Positions 1 through 5,248 of a stretch of 5,248 nt of DNA are shown in pieces. Made by a program: the position numbers and the translations under genes. Source of the stretch: Anaerolineales bacterium (GTDB taxonomy: Bacteria > Chloroflexota > Anaerolineae > Anaerolineales > UBA4823). Positions within the stretch are counted from its first letter, which is position 1. Each line of letters opens with the position of its first letter. The notes below the pieces were generated by a model. The model saw nothing but the letters and a program-made list of their open reading frames with translations, was not told the DNA's origin and searched no databases. Location of the stretch: assembly GCA_026415275.1 (NCBI GenBank), contig JAOAHK010000208.1, positions 1-5,248 on the forward strand. Reading direction: 5' to 3'.

Positions 1-1325
1 TCCGCCGTTACACTCGGCTTTCACAGCTCAATCACGCCATCGATACAGGATATTACCCCTTGGGATCTTGTACGATGAAATATAATCCCAAGATCAACGA
101 AGAAATGGCAAGACAGCCGGGGTTTGCCGCTGTGCATCCTCTCCAACCCATCCAATCGGTGCAAGGTTGTCTAGCACTCATGTATGATTTGCAAGAGTGG
201 CTAAAGGAAATCGGTGGCTTCGCTGGGGTGACCTTGCAACCCGCCGCTGGCGCTCAAGGAGAGCTAACTGGAATTCTCATCATCCGCGCTTACCATCAAG
301 ACCGAGGCGACTTAAAACGCACCAAAATCTTGATTCCTGACTCAGCTCATGGAACAAATCCAGCAACTTCGGCGATGAGCGGAATGACCGTGGTTGAAAT
401 AAAGTCAGATGCCCGCGGCAATGTCGATCTAGCTGAATTACGCGCACAATGTGATGACACTCTAGCGGGTATCATGTTGACCAATCCCAACACCCTCGGA
501 CTTTTCGATGAAAATCTCGAAGAGGTTATCCACATCGTTCACGAAGCCGGTGGTTTAGTCTATGGTGATGGGGCAAACATGAACGCTCTACTCGGCATTA
601 TGCGTCCGGGTGATATTGGGATTGATGTTTTACACTATAACCTTCATAAAACATTTTCCACCCCCCACGGTGGTGGCGGGCCAGGTTCAGGTCCTGTCGG
701 AGTGCGCTCGCAGTTAGTCGACTTCCTACCCTCCCCCATCGTCACGATTACTGACGAAGGAGATGAAGAAACACCTCCAATATATGGTTTCTACACACCG
801 CCCAAATCGATAGGGCGAGTAAAATCCTTCCACGGGCATTTCGGGATGATGGTTAGGGCATATACATACATGTTGATGCATGGCAAAGAAGGTTTACGCA
901 AAGTTTCAGAACATGCCGTGCTCAATGCCAATTACTTGCTGGCTCGCCTACGCCATGTCTATCATGTTCCTTACGACCGAATTTGTATGCATGAATTTGT
1001 TGCCGAGGGACGTTGGGAAGATGCCCCTGAAATACGTGCCCTCGACATCTCGAAACGACTGATGGACTTTGGCTTCCACCCTCCAACAAACTATTTCCCG
1101 CTCATTGTCCATGAAGCCTTGATGATTGAACCTACTGAAACTGAAAGCAAACAAACTCTCGACGCTTTTGCCGACACCCTAATCGCTATTGCGGAAGAAG
1201 CGCGCACCAACCCTGAAAACCTCAAATCTGCGCCGCACCGTACACCCGTTGGCAGAGTGGATGAAGTTAAGGCTGCTAAAGATTTGATTCTTTCCTGTGG
1301 GGTCAGTGTCGAAGAAGAAGCTTAA
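1..1325 (+). CDS. gcvPB: Glycine dehydrogenase (decarboxylating) subunit 2, P-protein beta subunit; 5' end cut off by the window
   Basis: GcvPB pairs with GcvPA to form the PLP-dependent P-protein, which decarboxylates glycine and passes the aminomethyl group to the lipoyl arm of GcvH in the cytoplasm. The reading frame is open from position 3. It reads [19 protein letters not shown] and then the family block [12 protein letters not shown], so the TTG at 60 is an internal Leu codon, not a start. About 440 residues are visible; compared with family members of roughly 440-490 residues, some tens of N-terminal residues are probably missing. Visible motifs are [29 protein letters not shown], and [18 protein letters not shown], in which the PLP-binding Lys is codon 648-650. 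Near the C-terminus are FHGHFGM and [11 protein letters not shown]. The separate subunit, rather than a fused GcvP of about 950 residues, is typical of Firmicutes, Thermotogae, Chloroflexi and archaea. The upstream neighbour is probably gcvPA or another gcv gene, which cannot be seen here. The identification is secure. Confidence 0.97.
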   Translation, partial: RRYTRLSQLNHAIDTGYYPLGSCTMKYNPKINEEMARQPGFAAVHPLQPIQSVQGCLALMYDLQEWLKEIGGFAGVTLQPAAGAQGELTGILIIRAYHQDRGDLKRTKILIPDSAHGTNPATSAMSGMTVVEIKSDARGNVDLAELRAQCDDTLAGIMLTNPNTLGLFDENLEEVIHIVHEAGGLVYGDGANMNALLGIMRPGDIGIDVLHYNLHKTFSTPHGGGGPGSGPVGVRSQLVDFLPSPIVTITDEGDEETPPIYGFYTPPKSIGRVKSFHGHFGMMVRAYTYMLMHGKEGLRKVSEHAVLNANYLLARLRHVYHVPYDRICMHEFVAEGRWEDAPEIRALDISKRLMDFGFHPPTNYFPLIVHEALMIEPTETESKQTLDAFADTLIAIAEEARTNPENLKSAPHRTPVGRVDEVKAAKDLILSCGVSVEEEA

Positions 1326-1331
1326 TCATCT

Positions 1332-1372
1332 TGAAATCTTCCGCAGAGTGTTTTACTCTGCGGAAGATTTCA
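1332..1372 (+). terminator. Perfect 18-bp stem-loop after gcvPB, probable transcription terminator
   Basis: The arms 1332-1349 and 1355-1372 are exact reverse complements, with a 5-nt loop (GTTTT, 1350-1354). The stem is AT-rich at its base and GC-richer in the middle (TTCCGCAGAG). It starts 6 nt after the gcvPB stop codon. The T-tract is poor: only the TTT inside the base of the right arm, then CATTC, so it is not a textbook intrinsic terminator. Position and stem strength still favour termination or 3'-end protection of the gcv mRNA. The next gene runs in the same direction, so there is no need for it to work on both strands. Confidence 0.7.
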
Positions 1373-1501
1373 TTCAAACAAGCAGAATCAGAACCACGCT
1401 TATAAATTCTTCTTCTTGCCCTTAATTCTGTTATATACACAGATTAAAAAATAATAACTCACGGAAACTGATGTAAAATTATCTTCCGTTTGAGATTGCT
1501 T
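1373..1501 (+). promoter_or_regulatory. AT-rich leader that probably carries the promoter of the kinase-like gene
   Basis: This 129-nt non-coding stretch lies between the hairpin and the ATG at 1502. It contains several -10-like hexamers: TATAAA at 1401-1406, TATATA at 1432-1437 and TAAAAT at 1474-1479. None has a convincing TTGACA-like box at 16-18 nt spacing, so no particular promoter is claimed. A short inverted repeat, ACGGAA at 1461-1466 and TTCCGT at 1484-1489 with a 17-nt spacer, sits just before the coding start. It could be an operator half-site pair or a small mRNA hairpin. A promoter is inferred mainly because a terminator-like hairpin precedes this stretch. Confidence 0.35.
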
Positions 1502-3217
1502 ATGGGAAAAATTCAGGGCTTTTCATTTGTCAGACCGCGCAAAAGCGTCGAGGTGACCTTGCCAGACGGACGCACGATTCGTGGACCACGCAACGCCCCT
1601 ATCAAAGACTTTTTTTCTTTATTGCAAGACGAGAATCTCCCCCCAATCGTTGGGGCTATCGTCAATGATGAGCTCCGCGAATTGACTTACCCTATTAGGA
1701 GTGACTCAACTGCACGCCCGATCACCATGGGGGATGCAGATGGTATGCGGATTTATCGTCGTTCCCTGACGATGTTGCTCGAAACCGCTTTCCATCAGCT
1801 TTATCCAGACGCCTATCTAACAATTGATCACTCCGTTTCCTCAGGTGGTTATTTTTGCCAGGTATTCAATCGCCCTCCCTTGTCTGACACAGAGTTAGTC
1901 AAGTTAGAAGAAAACATGCGGCGCATGGTCGAGGCAGATCTCCCCATTAATCGCACCGAAATCCCACTGCACGAAGCCATCCAATACTTCGCTTCAATGA
2001 ATGCTGACGATATGGTTCGCCTGCTCAAGTGGCGCAGGAAACCCTATGTAACCCTCTACGAACTTGACGGATTCAGGGATTATCATCACGGTTACATGGT
2101 GCCATCTACAGGCTATCTTAAGTGGTTTGCACTCAACCAAACTGATGGCGGGTTTACTTTGCGTTTTCCTCGTCGGCATGCCCCAACTCAATTGTTACCA
2201 TTGCCCAGCTATTCTAAATTGCTTGAAGCCTTTCGCCAATACGGGGATTGGTTAGAGCGTTTAGGCATTGGCAATGTCGGTGCGTTGAATGATGCAATTG
2301 AGGCAAATCGAGCTGCTGAGATTATTCTTGTATCTGAAGCCTTACACGAGCAAATGGTCTCAAATATTGCTTCTATGATTTTGGAACGACAAGACCAAGT
2401 TCGGGTCATCCTTGTCGCCGGACCATCCTCATCTGGTAAAACCACCTTCTCAAAGCGCTTAGCAATTCAACTACTAGCCCGCGGACTTTCTCCTTTCCCG
2501 CTGGAGATGGATAACTATTTCGTAGATCGCGAAGACACGCCGCGAGACGAAAATGGGAACTACGATTTTGAATCGGTAGAAGCCCTCAAATGGCACCAAC
2601 TGGATAAAGATTTATCCAAACTGATAGCCGGTCAGGAGGTGCAACTTCCCCGCTATGATTTTAAGAGTGGAAAAAGTTCACCGGGTGATATTGTGCAATT
2701 ATCTCGCAATCATATGATTATCCTCGAAGGTATCCATGGATTAAACCCCAAACTGTTCCAGTTTGTCCAAGAAAACCAAATCTTTCGTATTTATGTTTCT
2801 GCTCTAACTCAGTTGAATCTTGACCGCCATAATCGAGTATCAACAACAGACACACGATTACTGCGGCGGATTGTCCGCGATTCGAGGGAGCGTGGTTATA
2901 ACGCCCAACACACCATACGAATTTGGGAGTCCGTGCGCCGCGGAGAAAAAAGATATATCTTCCCTTATCAAAACAACGCCGATGTCATGTTTAATTCTGC
3001 TCTAGTGTACGAATTATCTGCTCTAAAACCCCTCGCCGAGCCGCTCCTCCGCCAAGTTCCACACGGTACCCCTGAATATATTGAGGCAAAGCGGCTGCTC
3101 GCTTTCCTTGAGTGGTTTTTGCCTCTAGACTGTAACCTGATTCCAGATAATTCGATTCTTAGGGAGTTCATCGGGGATTCAATCTTGAAAGAGTTCAAAC
3201 TGTGGAAAAACGGTTAG
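1502..3217 (+). CDS. TGS-domain nucleoside kinase-like protein (uridine kinase/phosphoribulokinase superfamily)
   Basis: This is a 571-residue cytoplasmic protein in three parts. Residues about 15-85 form a TGS domain (VEVTLPDGRTIRG, then GAIVNDELRELTYPI). Residues about 86-165 resemble the second additional domain of threonyl-tRNA synthetase. Residues about 300-515 form a P-loop kinase of the uridine kinase/phosphoribulokinase type. The kinase has Walker A GPSSSGKTT (307-315, Lys313), the MDNYFVDREDTPRDENGNYDFE block (336-357, Asp337), a Walker-B-like IILEGIHGLN (406-415), and the lid-like RRIVRDSRERG (455-465). Homologues are annotated as nucleoside or uridine kinase, but the substrate is not established from this sequence. 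The ThrRS-like part lacks the synthetase catalytic core. Start choice: ATG 1502 has a weak GAG at 1492-1494. TTG codons at 1490 and 1496 are in frame and would add 4 or 2 residues; an in-frame stop at 1469-1471 limits any further extension. It may be transcribed together with tgt downstream. Confidence 0.9.
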   Translation: MGKIQGFSFVRPRKSVEVTLPDGRTIRGPRNAPIKDFFSLLQDENLPPIVGAIVNDELRELTYPIRSDSTARPITMGDADGMRIYRRSLTMLLETAFHQLYPDAYLTIDHSVSSGGYFCQVFNRPPLSDTELVKLEENMRRMVEADLPINRTEIPLHEAIQYFASMNADDMVRLLKWRRKPYVTLYELDGFRDYHHGYMVPSTGYLKWFALNQTDGGFTLRFPRRHAPTQLLPLPSYSKLLEAFRQYGDWLERLGIGNVGALNDAIEANRAAEIILVSEALHEQMVSNIASMILERQDQVRVILVAGPSSSGKTTFSKRLAIQLLARGLSPFPLEMDNYFVDREDTPRDENGNYDFESVEALKWHQLDKDLSKLIAGQEVQLPRYDFKSGKSSPGDIVQLSRNHMIILEGIHGLNPKLFQFVQENQIFRIYVSALTQLNLDRHNRVSTTDTRLLRRIVRDSRERGYNAQHTIRIWESVRRGEKRYIFPYQNNADVMFNSALVYELSALKPLAEPLLRQVPHGTPEYIEAKRLLAFLEWFLPLDCNLIPDNSILREFIGDSILKEFKLWKNG

Positions 3218-3264
3218 ACTATCCTATAACCCAAAAATTCTGAAAGACAGCTCTTCATTGACCC

Positions 3265-4353
3265 ATGTTTAATTTCTCCATCGAAGCTACAGACGGAAAT
3301 GCCAGAGCAGGTTGTTTCACAACCCCTCATGGGGAACTAAAGACTCCTGTTTTTGCACCAGTCGGCACCCAAGCTACCGTAAAATCGTTAACCCCAAAGC
3401 AATTGGACGAGATCGGGGCAACCCTAGTTCTTGCAAATACCTATCATTTGTTTTTACGTCCAGGCGATGAACGCATTGCACGGTTAGGTGGTTTGCATCG
3501 TTTTATGAATTGGGAAAAGCCCATCCTTACCGATTCGGGAGGCTTTCAAGTTTTCTCGCTTGCCCAAATCAACCAAATTGACGATGATGGCGTAACGTTT
3601 AAAAGCCACATCGATGGCTCCTTTCAGCGGCTCACTCCTGAGAAGTCAATAACCATACAAGAAAATTTAGGTGCCGATATTATTATGGCATTTGACCAAT
3701 GCGCACATCCCTACGATCGGGAGGTTATCGAACAAGCTATGCAACGCACTCATACTTGGGCAGAGCGATGCATCTACGCTAAGAAACGCCTTGATCAAGC
3801 TTTGTTTGGCATCGTTCAAGGGGGAGTTTTTGAAGATCTGCGCCGCAAATCTGCTGAGTTCATTGCCTCTCTCAATCTACCCGGCAATGCCGTTGGTGGA
3901 CTATCGGTAGGAGAGACAAAAGAAGAAATGTTCCGCGTCCTAGACCTGACTAACGAAATCCTGCCCAAAAACAAACCCCGCTACTTGATGGGGGTTGGTA
4001 CACCGTATGACATTATTCAGGGAGTTGCGCGCGGGATTGACTTTTTCGATTGTGTCCTCCCCACTCGCTTGGCGCGGCATACCACTGCCCTGCGTAGAAA
4101 AGACCGGCTCAACTTGGTCAACGCAGCGTTTGCCGAAGATCCTCGGCCCATCGATGAAACTTGTGAGTGTTACACCTGCCAGAATTTTTCGCGGGCTTAT
4201 TTGCGTCACCTAATCCTCGCAAAAGAGATGTTAGCATCTACCTTGCTTTCGATCCATAATGTCTATACCTTAGTCAGACTGACCCATGAAATACGAAACG
4301 CTATTTATGATCAATCGTTCCATCTCATCCTAGAGGAATTTTCATCACCATGA
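3265..4353 (+). CDS. tgt: tRNA-guanine(34) transglycosylase
   Basis: TGT swaps guanine at the wobble position of GUN-anticodon tRNAs (Asp, Asn, His, Tyr) for preQ1, the committed step of queuosine synthesis on tRNA. The protein has 362 residues, close to the usual bacterial length of about 370-380, and forms one TIM barrel. Visible motifs are DSGGFQVFS (Asp90), FDQC (Asp144, Cys146), FGIVQGG (181-187), GGLSVGE (211-217), and the nucleophile Asp262 in FFDCVLPTR. The zinc site is CECYTC (Cys300, Cys302, Cys305) plus His331 in SIHN. Cys146 and Val215 match the bacterial preQ1-type pocket. The usual ARHG after PTR reads ARHT here. The start is firm: an in-frame TGA lies at 3259-3261 and the N-terminus matches the family. 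No good Shine-Dalgarno sequence is visible; the best purine stretch (3242-3250) is far from the ATG. The stop overlaps the uppP start by 4 nt. Confidence 0.97.
   Translation: MFNFSIEATDGNARAGCFTTPHGELKTPVFAPVGTQATVKSLTPKQLDEIGATLVLANTYHLFLRPGDERIARLGGLHRFMNWEKPILTDSGGFQVFSLAQINQIDDDGVTFKSHIDGSFQRLTPEKSITIQENLGADIIMAFDQCAHPYDREVIEQAMQRTHTWAERCIYAKKRLDQALFGIVQGGVFEDLRRKSAEFIASLNLPGNAVGGLSVGETKEEMFRVLDLTNEILPKNKPRYLMGVGTPYDIIQGVARGIDFFDCVLPTRLARHTTALRRKDRLNLVNAAFAEDPRPIDETCECYTCQNFSRAYLRHLILAKEMLASTLLSIHNVYTLVRLTHEIRNAIYDQSFHLILEEFSSP
4333..4353 (+). promoter_or_regulatory. Ribosome-binding site and ATGA stop-start junction between tgt and uppP
   Basis: The last bases of tgt contain GAGGAA at 4333-4338, which would be a Shine-Dalgarno sequence 11 nt before the uppP ATG, slightly longer than optimal spacing. 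The tgt stop TGA (4351-4353) overlaps the uppP start ATG (4350-4352). This arrangement usually means both genes share an mRNA and that uppP translation is coupled to termination of tgt. It also supports the choice of the uppP start. Confidence 0.65.
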
Positions 4354-5168
4354 CCTTACTTCAATCTATCCTTCTCGGCATTTTGCAAGGACTGACCGAA
4401 TTTATCCCCATTTCATCATCTGCCCATTTGGCACTATTGCCTTATTTTTTCAATTGGCGAGTAAATCCTGAAATTGATTTTATTTTCAATATTCTAGTTC
4501 AATTTGCCACACTGGGAGCTGTCATTGTCTATTACTGGAAAGATTTGATCCAGATGTTGCAATCGGTTCTGACTAACTTCTTGGGCAAGCGCGATTGGGC
4601 ACATCCCGATAGCCACCTTGCAATTGCTATGGTTTTAGGGACTTTACCGGTCGTTATACTGGGTTTGCCTCTCAAAGATCTTGTAGAAGAAGCCTTCCAA
4701 AAACCTCTCTGGATCGGCGGGGCTTTGCTGGTCACCTCCGTGCTGTTGTTTTTATCCGAAAAGCGCCTAAGGGCAAATTCGGCTGCTCACTCCTTGACAT
4801 TTCTTGATGCCCTGATCATTGGCCTCTGGCAGACCTTTGCCGTTTTTCCCGGAATTTCTCGTTCTGGTGCAACAATAGCAGGAGGGCTATTTCGAAAGCT
4901 TGACCGCCAACAATCCACTGACTTGGCCTTTTTGGTATCCATCCCTTCTTTAGCTGGTGCAGGTGTCATCTCGTTAATTGACTTCTTTCGTTTACCCAAT
5001 CCAACAGGTTATTTACCGGTAATCTTTCCTGGCTGCTTGGTAGCTTTTGTTGTTGGATACCTATCTATCTATTGGCTTATTCGTTATGTTCAAAATCACT
5101 CTCTCCTTATATTTTCCGCTTATTGTTCGATTTTAGGTATAATCGTCATTCTGAGCGTGGTTTTATGA
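4350..5168 (+). CDS. uppP: Undecaprenyl-diphosphatase, BacA/UppP family
   Basis: UppP removes a phosphate from undecaprenyl diphosphate at the membrane, giving the undecaprenyl phosphate carrier needed for peptidoglycan and other wall polymers. Overexpression in other bacteria gives bacitracin resistance. The 272-residue protein has the usual family length of about 265-280. It shows both family signatures: QGLTEFIPISSSAHL (13-27, the Q/E-xxx-E pair Gln13 and Glu17, with Ser22-24 and His26), and PGISRSGAT (167-175, with Arg171). It is very hydrophobic, with about seven to eight membrane or re-entrant segments by eye, near 1-30, 43-62, 88-107, 120-137, 152-180, 192-212, 222-246 and 250-272. One oddity is FNILVQ (46-51), where relatives normally have an acidic residue at the Asn47 position. 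It is joined to tgt by an ATGA overlap, and a lipid kinase gene starts 31 nt later. The identification is secure from the two motifs and the length. Confidence 0.96.
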   Translation: MTLLQSILLGILQGLTEFIPISSSAHLALLPYFFNWRVNPEIDFIFNILVQFATLGAVIVYYWKDLIQMLQSVLTNFLGKRDWAHPDSHLAIAMVLGTLPVVILGLPLKDLVEEAFQKPLWIGGALLVTSVLLFLSEKRLRANSAAHSLTFLDALIIGLWQTFAVFPGISRSGATIAGGLFRKLDRQQSTDLAFLVSIPSLAGAGVISLIDFFRLPNPTGYLPVIFPGCLVAFVVGYLSIYWLIRYVQNHSLLIFSAYCSILGIIVILSVVL

Positions 5169-5199
5169 TCTATCTTCCTCCAAAGAACCAAACCTTATT

Positions 5200-5248
5200 A
5201 TGAAAACTTTATTTATCGTAAACCCTATTTCTGGTCGCGGAGCTGGCG
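5200..5248 (+). CDS. N-terminus of a diacylglycerol kinase/LCB5-type lipid kinase; cut off by the right window edge
   Basis: The ATG at 5200 opens a frame reading MKTLFIVNPISGRGAG to the edge. The pattern of a short hydrophobic strand followed by NPxSGxGxG is the start of the DAGK catalytic domain (DgkB, YegS, BmrU and sphingosine-kinase relatives), where this loop contributes to nucleotide binding. Only 16 codons are visible, so the GGDGT motif that would confirm the family lies outside the window and the substrate cannot be told. There is no clear Shine-Dalgarno sequence, only AAAG at 5182-5185. The 31-nt gap after uppP, with no hairpin, suggests the same operon. A role in recycling diacylglycerol or another lipid beside UppP is inference. 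Confidence 0.75.
   Translation, partial: MKTLFIVNPISGRGAG

Noticed and set aside
60..62. TTG at 60 as the start codon of gcvPB
   Set aside because: The frame is open upstream to the window edge and the upstream residues match the family before [12 protein letters not shown], so the gene starts left of the window.
1401..1437. Defined sigma-70 promoter using TATAAA or TATATA
   Set aside because: No -35-like hexamer lies at a suitable distance; TTGCCC at 1416-1421 is only 10 nt from TATATA. AT-rich leaders produce such hexamers by chance.
1610..1619. T-run (seven T, then CTTT) in the kinase gene as a frameshift site or terminator
   Set aside because: The reading frame continues cleanly through it with family-like residues on both sides, and no stem precedes it.
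3218..3264. preQ1 riboswitch in front of tgt
   Set aside because: The gap is only 47 nt and I could not find the paired GGUUC-type stem with an A-rich tail of the class I aptamer; the A-run here (CCCAAAAATTC) lacks a partner stem.
3940..4209. Antisense open frames, the longest 89 codons inside tgt, and similar ones inside gcvPB, the kinase and uppP
   Set aside because: They lie wholly within strongly supported genes and their translations resemble no family I know; they are shadows of the coding strand.
1..5248. Defence system, mobile element or CRISPR locus
   Set aside because: All open frames are housekeeping families, there are no spaced direct repeats, no transposase or integrase, and composition is even across the window.

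Overview
This window holds five protein genes or gene pieces, all on the + strand: the 3' part of gcvPB, a complete TGS-domain nucleoside kinase-like gene, a complete tgt, a complete uppP, and the first 16 codons of a DAGK/LCB5-type lipid kinase. Base composition looks moderate, somewhat under 50% GC by eye, and even across the window. I see no mobile element, CRISPR array, tRNA, rRNA or sign of recent transfer. The split two-subunit glycine dehydrogenase, the TGS-kinase protein and the TGT variant (PTRLARH, then RLNL) suggest a Gram-positive-like or deep-branching bacterium. My best guess is Chloroflexota, Anaerolineae-like, but this is inference from protein style, not a search.

Layout. Positions 1-1325 carry gcvPB, whose start lies left of the window. 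It is followed by a perfect 18-bp hairpin at 1332-1372, which probably ends the glycine-cleavage transcript. An AT-rich leader (1373-1501) containing a small inverted repeat precedes the kinase-like gene (ATG at 1502, stop at 3217). After a 47-nt gap comes tgt (3265-4353). Its stop codon overlaps the start of uppP (4350-5168) in an ATGA junction. A lipid kinase gene starts 31 nt after uppP and runs off the right edge.

How the genes fit together. GcvPB is one half of the P-protein, which decarboxylates glycine in the glycine cleavage system. TGT puts a queuosine precursor into tRNA wobble positions. UppP regenerates undecaprenyl phosphate, the lipid carrier for cell-wall synthesis, and the following lipid kinase may act on diacylglycerol or a related lipid. 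The kinase-like protein combines a ThrRS-like N-terminal half with a uridine-kinase-type P-loop domain, and its true substrate is not evident. The genes from 1502 onward are close enough to be one transcription unit.

I do not find a clear undescribed system here; this is mostly ordinary core-genome sequence. The parts most worth a second look are the ThrRS-like half of the kinase, which lacks the editing histidines, the strong hairpin after gcvPB, the preQ1-type signature in TGT, and an unusual Asn in UppP.
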